Shown one piece after another: positions 22,671-35,369 of a stretch of 64,000 nt of DNA; the first letter of the stretch is position 1, and every line of letters starts with the position of its first letter. The position numbers and the translations under genes were made by a program. The DNA lies in assembly GCA_016584495.1 (NCBI GenBank), contig WAID01000015.1, positions 1,984,501 through 2,048,500 of the forward strand. The letters run 5' to 3'. The notes beneath the pieces were generated by a model. That model saw only the letters and a list, made by a program, of their open reading frames with translations. It was not told the origin of the DNA and made no database searches. Origin of the DNA: Celoporthe dispersa (taxonomy: Eukaryota > Ascomycota > Sordariomycetes > Diaporthales > Cryphonectriaceae).

Positions 22671-25600
22671 AGCAGGTGTAAGGAGACACAGAGAGGGGAG
22701 GAGGAGGCTTTCGGCTTGGCATGTACAGCTGCTCTGGCCAGATTGGATACCTGGGACCGGGACACAAGGCAGCACACACGATAGCACGTAGTCGATATCG
22801 GGCGGCTTGAACACAATGTCAGGGGTTGGTCTTGATACAGAATCTCTGCCCAGGTGTTGTCGAGATCTCTGTGGAGCGCGAGGAGCCATGGAAAACATGC
22901 ATCGTGTCACCGAGGGCCAGGCATGCTGGAAGGTCTCAAGCTCCTCCTCCTTCCCCGTGTGCTGGTCCGGCTCAGACAGATAACCCTATAACCTCAAGCC
23001 TCTTGTCTGCAACGAGGTCGGCACTGTCCGCCTCGGTCGATGATGGCGAGCACGACAGACGCCTGAACAGAACTCTACATCGACTGCCGATCCATCACCC
23101 GGAAGCCTGGCCGCCCTGCACTTTTCGTGATAGACAAGACCTTCATGGCATGGCGACGGGCGCGCGGAAGGTGTCGCAAAAAGCAGCTGCCCGCCGGGGC
23201 GAGGAGAGAAATCCACCTTCCACTTCGGTCACATCCAAGACTGGTCCTCGATCATCCGAAACTCTTCGGGGCCTCCGTCACGCGGGAGCGTGGTCACGTT
23301 TCTACTTTCTTGTTGGGGATGCCGCTCTGGACCGGAGCCTGCACCGACCGAGACCTGCCGCAGCGGAACTAGATCACGAGCACAAAGGCGAGGCAAGGGC
23401 GGCGACGGCGACCGCTGCATGGCGCTGTGGGATCTCCGTGAGAGGAACCCGGACCAGATACCAGACCAGAGCTCCTCCCTCCTCCGCGAGAGTGACTGAT
23501 GCTGACAGCCGTGGTGAGGCCACAAGACAGGCGAGAGGGTGGACAGGAAGCATCGGCAGCGCCTTCAGGCAGCAGAGCGATGGTGGCATGGCTTGCTGTT
23601 CTGGGAACCATCTGGCCTGCCGAGCAGCTGGATCCGTCTCGTGTCTGGCTACAGAGGACTCCGTTGGGTTTTCACAAATGGCCGAGTTTCCCTGAAGCAG
23701 AGCCATCGTCTCCGGCTCGGGATACAGACGGTCTCTACTTGTACGAAACATCACTTCTCGGCCAGCCAGCACTCGGCTCGGGTTCCTCTAGACCTCGAGG
23801 GAAGGAAACTCGGCTGCTGCACACCGCGTGGGTTAACACCCCCCCCCGGGGCCGTCACCACCTTGAGTTTTGTGCCAAGATGGACCGTTCCATGGGCTGG
23901 TGAAGCCGGTCGAACTTTGTGCGTAGCAGCTTTGCGCTCAGGAGCGGCTTACAGTCTAGACCTCACAGCACTGCGTTCACTCGGGGGGTTTCGGGTCTGG
24001 ATGCTGGGCCAAGACCCGTGGACAGAGGCCCAGGTCCTCCTGTTCACAAGTCGACATGCGGCTGCCTCCATGCCGCAACGAGTACCGATAGTTTGTATAC
24101 ACTTTGTCGGCCACGCGATTTTGGGTTTCCGGCTCCGTTCCGCGCAGAGGATCGCTGCACTATAGCGATCCTGGCGAGCGTCAACGCCATCGTGAGCCTG
24201 TGGCTTTCACCGGAGTGTGACCTGTGATCTCATCACTGCAGGTTTTGAGGGGCCGGCTGGGTGCCTGTGCAGATTGTTTCCCGGTGGTGAGCCCCCGCCA
24301 GAACCCCGCTGGTCATTCTTGGAACCTGGAGGCTGCCCAACTGCCGTAATAGTCACCTTGCATGTTGGGAAGAGGGTCTCATCGTACCCATCCAGAGCCA
24401 CAGCACCATGGCCACCGCCCTAGACCAGTCGTAACTGCAGGCCTGGCACCACCTGCGAACGGATAGGGCCGATCACTGCGCAGATCAGGAAGACCTGGGC
24501 AGGGGGGCCGGGGATGCTTTTTCCAGACGCGGTTGGGCCGTCCTGGCAACCCTGTGCCCATCGCAGGGTGATCTTGCCCTGCGAAGCAGACAGGAGGCAG
24601 GGGACGTTTCAACCACCGTTCGTGCCATTGCCATGGGACGATGGGCCATTCGGCTAGTGTTGCCCTCTCTCCTCAGCCCCTCGGTCGACCAAGAACGCCT
24701 GACCGGTCTGACGTAGCTCGCCGTCTGCCGCCATCCTCAGACTGGATGCATCTGATCTGTACAGGAGCAGACCGTGCGAGTACCGGCATGCTGGTATGAC
24801 ACACACACACACACACACACAAGGCTGTCCCTGCCGGATAAAATCTTTTCCTTCAATCACCTGCTGGGAAAAGGGTCCCCCGACGAGAGACAAGAGACAG
24901 AGAGGTAGGCCCATCAGAGACACACTCTTGTACATCCTCATGGCTTGTCGCCATGGGTCCGCCATGGATCCCGGACATTGCATTCTCTGGCAGGAACTGT
25001 CGTCTGTTGGTTGGATTCGATCCGAGTGCAACTTGACGTTACATACAGGGCAGCCACCCACCCTCTCTGCTGTGCTAGCTTCATGGTCTCCTGTGGGGCT
25101 GAGAGCTGCCTTGCGCCGAGGGCGTGAGCATTAGAGGGTTCGCAGATCACAGCAACAAAGTGACATCTGATGAGTGCCCTCGCTGCCCAGGCGAGCACCT
25201 CATGCCGGCTGACGGCGTGTCTCTGGGGCTCCTCGACGTGACTGCGCACTGACGACGACAGCATTCATCCCCAGACGGCTCGTGCAGCATCTGGAGGCTT
25301 CGGCCAGTGCCCAGCCCTACACCCGGGAGCTGAAGGCGTCTCCAGTGGCCCTAGATAAGCGAGACTGCCCACACCCACACACACACACACACACACACAC
25401 CCCTCCCCCTTCCGCCACGGCACCCAACACGTCTGATGTCGGATGACATGTTCACTAGGGGGCCTCGACCGGTCTGACACCCACGTCACCGTTTCGGGAA
25501 GGCAGCTCGCTCACATTGCCGCGGAGGCTATGGCTGTGCAGATATTAATTGCCCTACAGGGCGGCACGTGGCTGGTGGTTAAGGCTCACCACGAATGCCT

Positions 25601-26412
25601 GCAGCGGGAGGATTGCGGAACTTGGCGCCGGGCGACGGGCAGAAGATGGGAAACTCTTGTCGATGCGGTGCCCGCCCCAACGTCTCCCTCTGCTCCTGGC
25701 CAGGCCTTCCGCCCTCGGAATGTGTGAGCCAGAGACGGCGCGGGCCCTCTGCCCACGTTAGCTGGGCGAGTCAGCATGGACAGGGCGCATCGCGAATCTG
25801 GTCAAGGATAACACAGTCGCACGCCAGAAGGGGTTCGCATCTCATATCGGGATCGCATTATTAACCTGCCCCCGCTGCTGCAGGCCGCACTGCCGTGACT
25901 CGAAAGGGGAGGGGGGGGGGCGGGGTGGTAGCTCGTGATGCCATTCCGCGCCGGCAACAAGGAACAATGGTAGGGCTGGGAACACGGCGCATTCTCGGGC
26001 TTTCAGACAACCTCTCTCTCCGTGCCGCCTCTCAAGCCAGTCAGCAAATTTCCGCCGTGGCAATCTCTCTCGAGCGTATCAGCACGAGGCCAGGACTATC
26101 GGAGTGCTCGAGTGCCTCATCTCGCATGCCGATGACACTCTGCTTACATTACAGCTCGCTTACCCAAACATCCAAACCCCCCCCTCGCATTCGTTTCCGA
26201 CTCTTTGTTGACACCCATCGACATGGGTCCTGCAGCAGAGGCCATGGTTTCGAGCGGCCAGTGGCGCGTCTGAGATGCCTCGCCTCTTGTCGGCACACTA
26301 GCTGGCACCCTCCCCCCTACGTGTGTCAGCGAGGATTGTTGGGGGGAGGGGAGGAGACGTCACCAAGACTCTAGACAGCTCAACATTCCCGAGAGGCGCC
26401 TCGCTCGCCATT

Positions 26413-26444
<32 letters not shown>

Positions 26445-29400
26445 TATACACCATAGTACACCTGTTCTGGGCTCATCATAGTTAGTCCTGGGACTCGGGA
26501 TCGGACCAGAGGAACCGCGGTTGACCTGCGCAACACATCTCACATGCCTAGCGGACCAAGCAAAAGTATCCCTGCCGCTGCTGGTTTGGACGGATCGATT
26601 TACCGGAGCTAGGCTTGATCTGGAGACATGTACAACGCCGCGCACTGCCGGTTATGAGGTCAGCAGCGAGGTGTTGATCTCTGCAGCTCATACCTTCTTC
26701 TTCCTCTGGCGCCGCTGCCGTCGAGAGGGCGGGCTCCCAGGGACCTGATTGGGTACACCCCGGACCAGAGACGGCCGTGTCTGGCCCTGAGGACCAGAGA
26801 AATCAACCACCAGGGGGAGGGGAGCCTTACGTGCGTACGGTGGTAGAGTTCTCCATACGCGGGACCCAAGATTGGTCCCGCCAATGTCATGCAACACGCT
26901 GCTGAGGGGTCTTGGGGGCCATTTGACCAAGAAACGCGATCACACGGTGACCGGTGCCACACAAAGACCCCCGTTTTTCTGGGCGGGGATGGGGGGGGGG
27001 GCGCTTTTTTCTTGTCTGCCTGGAGAAAACTACTACTGCTATTACTACTACTACTACAGTATGGTACCAACGTTGGTGTCAGGCTGATGGCGGGGCTCAG
27101 GATCCGGGTATCTTCGGTCCTGGTGTCCAAGGAGGGAAAACGATTCGAATTAGACCATTATATCGGCCGAGATGAAGCTCGCAATTACGCGCCGTGCAAG
27201 CCGGATCTAGGCCTGGAGACCGGTCGATCTCTATAGACTCGGACTTGATCCAAGTCCGGCCGAGACCCGATTTACGCTGACGACCCGGGGCCCCGGGACG
27301 CCGCGGTGTCGGGCGGGTTTCCAACGTCCCAACGGAGGGGGGGAGAGAGAGGGGAGGGGGTAGGTCGTCTGAGAGAGAGAGAGAGAGAGAGCGTCTGGTA
27401 CTGCGGCCTGGAATTGGGGTGACAGTTCGTGGTGCCGGTACCTGGAAAAGGTTCTTTTGCACGCTACATTGATTCTTCGAAATGATCACTCACCGGAAAG
27501 GGCTGACGTGCGATCCTCTGTCGGGGCAGACAGCTGGAAGGGGAAATCACGGGCCCTGGTCTCTGCCGGGGCGAGGTCGGCAAATACGCAAGGAGCCCCC
27601 CCCTTACGCCCTGTGATTTTCTAGAAGAGCTGGCGAACGGGCAGGCGGGGACCACCCGCCCCAAGCCGATTCGCTCGAGGTACCTGGCACCGCTGGGGAG
27701 GGCTGATGGATCAACAAGAAGCCTGAAGGATCAGTGTGCATGTGCAGAAGCCCCCCTCCCCCTTCGTCAGTGATATCCTGCCCATGACGGCTCACGTGCG
27801 AAGCCGTATACAACACCACACAGCACGACCATCTCAGCCGCCCCCCCCCCTTCTCCCCTCCGCTCCCTACCAAAAATTGACAGCTTATCCGGCCGTTGAC
27901 ACGACAGACACGACAAGGCACGCTGATGTTGAGCCTCGGCCAATCATGGTGGGTCTCGTCGCTCGATGCTGCCTCGGGGCGCTCCCTCGCTGTCCCAAGT
28001 TCGGACTCCTGATGGAGCAGGCTCGGTCTCGGTAACCACGGCGCGCTCTGGTACTTGCCGGGAGGCCTGGGGAGGAGGCTCTGGAGGAGGGCCTGGGCAC
28101 AGACGGGCTCCACCAGGAGGGCGGCTTCCCATTGGAAGATGTACGCACTCTTGTGCTCTGCCCTCGCAGCAGGCATCCATCAATACGGATTTACTCGCTG
28201 CCCGTTGGGACGCACCAACAACAAGGGCGGGACAGCCTCTAGCGGACTGGGCCTGACGAGTGCCGAGGGCCTTCGGCCCGCAACTGATGGCACGATATCC
28301 TGTGCGACCCCCCCCCCTGGCTCTCTGCTGTCCCACAGCCCACCCCACTGCTGGTACAGACAGGAGTAGGCGACAGCTCTGCGGGCTAATTCACATGCCA
28401 GCTCCCTGGAGCCAACCCCTCCCCTCCCCTCCCCCCCCAGCCTAAGCCTTTCCCCTGCGCCGTGGGCCAGAACGCTGAGGGTACTGTGGCACACGAGGTC
28501 CCTCAGGGCTAACAGAACAGGCCATGCAGTCTTCACACGGCACTTGAGTTTTCTGCATGAGCCAAATAAGGGACGAGCCGCGCTCTGTGACATTCGGAAC
28601 CGAACGGCCAGGCCTTCGGCCTCGTGTCGACGGGTCCCACCCGAATTTGACTCGTCTGATCGCCACGGGGCACTCATAGTATGTACTTGGGCTACGCGCT
28701 TGGGAAATACCGGCGTGGGATGTGGCTTGACCGGCTCCAGTCACACCTGGACCCTCGGTGGTGGTGGAGGAGGAGGAGGAGGAGGAGGAGAAGGGGGTCC
28801 TTGAGTGGTGTGTGTGTCTGCCAGCCCTCCCGACGCCCGCTCGATGATGATGATGATGACGATGGCGCACGGTCTCAAATAAACCCCCGACCGTGCTGCA
28901 GGAAGTCACACGAGAGACGACACGCCAATACAACGGCGGCCTAGCGAGGCAGTCATGACACTGTCCCAGAGCTCTGCTCCAAGCGCTGGCCCCCAGGCCA
29001 GGATGATCACGAGTGCTGGGGGGGGGGTGCGGCCGAGAGCATATGAGATGCGACATCAGGCCACGGCGACGACTTTAGCCATACGAGACCGATCATGCGC
29101 AATCTGTGAGCCTCTCTCTCTTGGTCGGCGCCACGAAGCTCTGCACTCGAAGGGGCCAGACGGGCTCCTCCTCGTAAGCGCCCGTTGGTGCGCACGCCAC
29201 ACGGCCCATTTACCGTTCTGGCCATCACACCGCGCCGGCATTTCCTCTAAGCTATGGACTGGGATCTGGACGTCGGCGGGCGGGACAAGGGCGGTTCGTT
29301 ATTACACGTGGCTCCTCAGCTGTCCTGCGAGGGGCCCTGTCACACGGGTGCAGGCGAGATGGAAGGAAAAGAAGACGAGAAGAAGAAGAAAGTGGGAGAG

Positions 29401-30680
29401 AGAGAGAGAAGAAAAAAAGAAGAAAAAAAAAGAGAAAAAAAAAGAGACAAAAAGAAAGAAAAAAGAAAAAAACCCAGGCGACAGGAGGAAGAGAAACTCC
29501 TGACGAGCCGCCACGATGGCATGCTTTTCCCTGTCTCTCTCTCTCTCTCTCTATCTTTCTTCCTCTCACACACACACAACACACACACATACACACACAT
29601 TGAGACCTCTCTGAGAGGGGTGGCATTTTGCGAGCCTTGGCGCTTTCGTGATCGGATTCGAATAGTGCCGTGCCAGTATCCATCATCCTACCATTCATTT
29701 TACGAGGACCCGTGGTTAGCGGCGCGGGTCGGTCTGGCGCCAGGAGATCGTCTCCCTGTCAAAAAAAATCCACGACCAACTTGTGCGTTCCTTATGTAGA
29801 GAGAGAGAGAGAGAGACAGAGAGGGAGAGGGTGGGTCTGGACCGATGGCGAGAGAGCACGGATGCCGCCTCCATGGAGCAGTCTCCGTTGTTGGTTCTCT
29901 AGCGGCGCTGTCTATCGAATCACTGTCGCACTCGCCAAGCGCCGTGATTGCTCTCTCCTGCTGCAGCGCTACCGCGGGAGAAAGAAGGACAGGTTTCAGC
30001 GAGACACGGCCCATTGAGCGGCAGGGAGAGCCAAGCCACAGCGGCAATAGGAAGATCGGGACGGCAGTCGTAGGCTGCGCGTGACCCGGGTCGTGCGCCA
30101 CAGACAGAAAGAAAAAGAAGAAAAAAAAAAGACTGGAGGACCAAAGAGGGGAAGGAGAAGCACTGCAGGGGACCATTTGTCAACCCAACCGCACTGCCAA
30201 AAGACGCACACACACACAAGAGGTTGGAGGGAGCAGGCCGCCCTGACCAGGCCACAGCGCCTCCTTCTCCTCCGCCAACGCGAGGGCGGTCGCTGTCAGG
30301 ATCCGACACCGCACCTGGAGTGAGAGGGGCCCGCCGTGGGAGAGGGCCAGAGTCTGTTGTCTGCACATATGCAGGCAATCGGGCCATTACGGTGCGTCCA
30401 GGCATAGGTGGCCTGTTGAAGGGGAGGGTCGCAGGCGAGGTCACATCTGCGCTCCGTATCCAGGGCTGAATCCCGAGTCCCCAGTGCTTCGACCCAAGGC
30501 GCTGGGATCGAGCTAGCGACGACATGCCGAGCCCGCCTTAATGGTCTCCCTGCTATGGACAGGGTCCCTACACTTCCTCCCTCGACCCAACCACATCCGG
30601 CTTTGCTGACCACCCCTCCCCGCCGGTGCAGTCCCGACCTCCTCAGACCAGCGTCACCACTAGCGATCAGTGCCAACCCC

Positions 30681-30723
30681 GAGAGAGAGAGAGAGAGAGA
30701 GAGAGAGTGTGTGTGTGTGTGTG
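30681..30723. repeat. Compound (GA)13(GT)n microsatellite
   Basis: GA repeats to about 30706 switch directly to GT repeats to about 30723. This is the same junction type as at 2666-2741. Confidence 0.9.
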
Positions 30724-33700
30724 GGCGGCAAGACGTTTTTTTCTTCTTCTTTTTCTTTCATTCTTTCTTTTTTTCTTCCCCCTCCCCTTTCCAAAAGAGT
30801 CACCTTTGATCTGTCCCCTGCGCAGTCCTGCGGCTTGTCTCCTAGCCAACCAATCCTGTCCGCCCTGCCCAAGCCGCCCAACCCCCCCCTCTTCCCTCCC
30901 TTCCCAAACACGAAGACAGCGCAGGAAAGCCCTGCTGGGACGGATTCTATCTCCAGTTGGCATGATGCCTGCTCAGGACGGTGCACGAACCCCTCATCTG
31001 GCGATCAGGAGCCAGGTGGGAGGCTTTCCCGGCTCAGGCTTGCCCGTCTTGAGCGTCTTACCCAGATAGCCGGGTCCTGGTGGAACCTTGCTAAGCGTTG
31101 GGCCTATTTCTGGCCTCTGCGAGATCCGTGGCACGGTCATGGCACTAAACCTTGACGCCTCCCCCTCTGGCCTCGCGGGCGGCTGTTGCGTCCAGGAGCC
31201 AGAGCCAGAGCCAGAGGGAGAGGGAGAGGGAGCGAGAGGGAGAGAGAGGGAGAAGATGGAGCAGCCGGCGCCTGACGGGCGGGCGCAACGATGTTGAAAC
31301 TTCGTGGGGGTCCCTGGTGGAAACACCCCTCGGCTACGGACAGTGTCCACTCCCCACGCTGTCTGAACACAACAAATCTCGGCGCGGGGTATCTACATAG
31401 ACACCTTTGCCGGAGTGGTCCTGGCACTCACCCGGCCCCGTGGAGACCACGTCAGAACAGGGCGTCCCCTCCTGACCAGAGAACCATCGTAAGCTCTTTT
31501 TTTTTTATTTTTTTTTTAATGCAGCCCGAGAGGGGTAGTGACAGGAAAGACCATGCCACGCCGATCACCCGACGATTTCAGTGTCGTCTCTGTTCGCAGT
31601 CAACGCAAGGAGAGTGTTGACCCCACTGAGAGGGCGCACATGCCTCGTGACTCCGAGGGGCCATCGCCGGAGTCCTGATCGGCCTGGGCATGCCGTCTGT
31701 CTCTCTCTATCTCCTCCTTCCAGAGGAGAGAAGCTAGCTGGCGGTTTTCTTCCAGCGCCAGCCGCCCGGCGGATAGCTCGGGTTTTTCAAGGCCCCACAG
31801 GTGGCCACGAACCCGTTCTTTTTTCGGCACATGAGATGCCGTGTATGGAAGGACAACGGCAGCCTGTGGCTACGGCATACATTCCGGACAGGTGCCCGTC
31901 TAGCTCGTAATGCCTCCTGCCGTATTGCCGTGGTGTTTGTGTGTGTGCTCGCGCGCGCGAGAGAGAGAGAAGAGGGGGGGGGGTTGGCGAGGGATCACCA
32001 GCCAGACGGCCTGCCTGCCGTTGAACAACGAACAGGCGCGGGGCCCCTTCGCGGACGGATCCCGATCCTTGATATTAGACCGCCCCAAGTCCAACTGGGG
32101 CCAGGCCCTAAACGCCTCGCCAGGCCAGGCCAGGCATCTCTCTCAGGCTCGGCTCCAGCCCGTGCGCGCTGGCACACAAGGTCCACCGGCCGTCGACACT
32201 GACATCTCACGTTTACCACATTGGTAATGGTCCATCCCCCAGTGACCACCCCCCTTCCCCTCCATTCCGGCTATCGCTGGGCTTGGCCCTGGGGCTCTTG
32301 GACGGCTTGGCGACGGGGCCGAAGATCTCGTCTTGCCTCCCAGGACCACCACACAGCCTCGTTTGTCGCCATGGTCAGATCTTTTTTTCTTTCTTTCTTT
32401 TTTTACCTCTTTCTCTCCATCTCTGTCAAGGCCTCACGATCTTGGGCCGGGATCTGGGCAGCCGTGGCAGGGCGGACCTATCTCTCCCTCTCTCCCCCCC
32501 CTCCCAGCCTTGCGAGCTCTCACGAGATATGACCAAGGCGCAGAGCCTCGCCCAAGGCAGTTTGTTCGAGCCGCAGTGGGTCTGTTCTGGGCCTTGTTGA
32601 ACCCCTTACCTCTCTCTTCCTTCCCCTGCGCCTCCAAAAAAAAATAATAATAATCCGGAGGACATTGTACTTTAGTACCCTCCTTCCTGTCTGCGGTAAG
32701 CCTCAGGTTTTACAACCCCCCCCTTTTTTTTTCTCTTTCTTTCACTTTCCTTCTCTTCCTTCTTTTGATCGGCCTCGCTTGCACGCAAAAAGGACAGGGC
32801 CAGGCCGCCCGGCAGTTCTCGGTACGTCAATTAACAGGCGGATTTGGAACCCAAGCCCGCGGCAAGGGTACATTTTGCACCTTGCAGGAGGACCCGGTCT
32901 GGATCCTTCGGCTGGGGGGGGGGGCTTGGGGAAATCTTTCACTTTTGCACCAGTTGGTCACCGTCCCTTTTCTTAAAAGGGAAAGGAAAGACCAAAAAAA
33001 AAAAAAAAAAGGGAACCGCCGCCCGGGTCTCATGACCAGCCCCGTATAGAGAGTCTCGACTCCTCGAAAAGCTACGCCGCTGGAGGAGGGGGACGGAGAA
33101 AGAAAAGAAGGGAAGGGAAAAAAAAAAAGCAGAAAGAAAAGAATGGCTGCTTGTTCTTCCTCCCTGGCCTTCCGCGGCGCCCACTAGGGGCGAATCCTCT
33201 CGCCGCATCTCGGTATCAGCTCGCTTGGCTCGACATGGAAGTATCCCTTCTCAGTCACTCCCCCCTCCTCTCACTCCCTCTCTCACAAACACACACTGTC
33301 TCTCCAAAAGGCATCTTGTCTAGAGACACGAGGCCTGTCCCTGCAGAGAATGGCCCCCCCTCCCCCCCACCCCTTTTCTTCTTCTCTCTCCATCCCTCCT
33401 GAACCGTGAGCTCGGGTCCATGATCCCACCAGGCCACCAGCGCCCGGCAGGAATTTCTACCAGCCGGAGCCTCCTCCTCGCCAAGAGGGACTCACAGGAC
33501 CAGTGGAGCTCCTAGTGCACTCGAGAACACGGAGGGATTTTAGGACACATGTCATCCACAGAGACACACACAAAAGACATGGCCCTCTTCCAAGGCAATA
33601 GCGATTTACCGTCTTACACACGCCAATCTTGAACCCACATCAAATCTCAAATTGATGAGGCAGGGCACCCACGAGCTCACGGATCCGGGTGGGACCACCG

Positions 33701-33981
33701 GCTCTCGTCCGCACGTGCACATCCGTATAGTACACAATACACACTACTATGAGAAGGCCGTGATGGGGCAGGGGGGGTTGGATATGGGGAGGGGGGGGAG
33801 GGGAAGGGCTGACTACCGGGACAAGAATACTACCCAGAGGGAGGAACTGCTGGCTGGGCCCGTCCGAAGTTCCCTGGGTGAGAGGTACCGGGGCACTGGA
33901 ACGGTTTAACCCCCCCCCCCTAAAAATGAAAACAAGGGAAAGAGAAAAAGGGTAATCTCACACCATGGTGCCGACCAAAAG

Positions 33982-34018
<37 letters not shown>

Positions 34019-34332
34019 ATTTTTTTCTTTTTCTTGTTTTTTTTTAGAGAGAGGGGGGGGGGGGAAAGAGACAGAGACCGAGAGAGAGCTTGCTTGGTCT
34101 CGCCCCAGGGCTGCCGGTGGTGGGGAGGGGTGGGAAGGCTCTCAAGGGAGGGGAGAGGGTGGTGTGGTACTATGGTACTTCGGTTGACATGGCCAAGTCC
34201 GCCCCTCCTGCGCGGACCAATACCGCTTCCCACTATCGAGGCAACATTTCATGGTCAACGTCAGCCGCGATCCTTGTTGATACCCATGTGGACCCCGTCC
34301 TGGTAGCGTCGGGTACCTCAGCTTCCAGGGTG

Positions 34333-34563
34333 GGTGTGTGTGTGTGTGTGTGTGTTATGTGTGTGTGTCTTGTGTGAGTGTGTGAGTGTGTGTGTGTCTT
34401 TCTCTCTCTCTCTTGTCTCTGTCATGGTACAGTCACAACCGGTGGAGGGTGGGAGGGAGCACTGTCCCCATGGGCTCCTCAGCAGCTAGGCCGGGCGACA
34501 AAAAGCTTATCTCCCTGGAGCTCGGCAGGTGGTGGGCATAAACAATAACCAACACTCGTCCAT

Positions 34564-34602
<39 letters not shown>

Positions 34603-34640
34603 ACCTCTCTCTACCTTTTCACACACACACAACACACGCA
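34333..34640. repeat. Opposed (GT)n and (CA)n tracts
   Basis: A GT tract of about 60 bp with a few interruptions (34333-34397) is followed about 170 bp later by a CA tract (34567-34598) and further CA/CG repeats to about 34657. The two tracts are complementary, so they could pair as arms of a hairpin in single-stranded DNA or in RNA. Confidence 0.75.
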
Positions 34641-35369
34641 CGCACGCACACGCACACAACAGTACATGGAGGAGAGGGAGAGAACGAAAGTCTCGTGTTG
34701 TTGACTTTTCCAAGAGGCCTAGACTGCACACCTGCTCTCCTCTCCCGACATACTCGGCACCCACGGCCCTCGGAAACCAGTCCATAACAGGAGAGAGGAG
34801 AGAGGAAAACATCAGGAGCTTCTACGTGTCCCTGTCACGTTGATATCCTCACACGAGGGACAGGGGAGCAGCACGCAGAGGCAGAGAGGGCCAGAGCCGT
34901 CTCTTGACTGTCGGCCTAGACTCTGCAACGTCTTATAGTCCTTCCTCGCTGGGCTGAAGGGGGTGTGTGGGTGTGTGTTGGTGGATGAACACGCTAGAGG
35001 ACGGACAGCAGGCTACCTTATTTACCCGGCGGACCTCACTCTCTCACCACCCATCACCTAACTGCTGCCATCCTGCCCGCAGACCAACTTATATCTCTGA
35101 CTGGCGCCCCCCCCCTCCTTCTCTGGAACTGTGGCTTGCGGACCAGGAGACCCTACGATAATTCTGAGCAGTCCCTTTTATAAAACCACCCAAAGGAGAG
35201 AGAAAGAAGAAAAAGAAAGAAAAAAAAGGAGACATGAGAGAAACAAGGCATTGCTGACCGCCACCGGAACCCTTTTTTTCCTATCCTCCTCCCTCTGTCT
35301 CTCTCTCTCATATACACACACCCACTCTCCCTCTCTCTCTCTCTCGACAGCCAGCAGTCATCACCGGTG

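Larger units (their letters stand above)
22671..35369. other. 12.7-kb region without recognisable genes
   Basis: No open frame here shows a protein family, signal peptide, membrane topology or plausible exon set. Base composition stays GC-rich, so this is not a repeat-induced-mutation island. It holds many simple repeats: CA (24798-24822, 25373-25401), CT/CA (26416-26445), GA (27369-27391), GGA (28759-28791), GAT (28842-28859), purine and CT/CA tracts (29355-29600), GA/GT (30681-30723), GAGGGA-type (31200-31255), CT (33987-34015), GT/CT (34333-34415) and CA (34567-34640). It lies directly upstream of a zinc-cluster regulator, so a long regulatory region, long leader or non-coding RNA are the leading explanations. 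Confidence 0.6.

Noticed and set aside
20943..22910. 655-codon minus-strand frame opposite the MFS transporter
   Set aside because: It is the antisense shadow of a GC-rich coding region. The translation is charged low-complexity sequence without any family, while the plus strand gives a clear transporter.
22826..24165. Frames of 289 and 208 codons in the gene-free domain
   Set aside because: They overlap each other in different frames, show mixed composition and no family. They look like chance open frames.
24990..25040. TTCGATCC-like sequences as tRNA B boxes
   Set aside because: No matching A box, acceptor stem or anticodon arm could be drawn around this or similar GTTCRA-type strings (for example near 29650 and 54528).
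34333..34657. Regular repeats as a CRISPR array
   Set aside because: They are dinucleotide microsatellites without spacers, in a eukaryotic genome.
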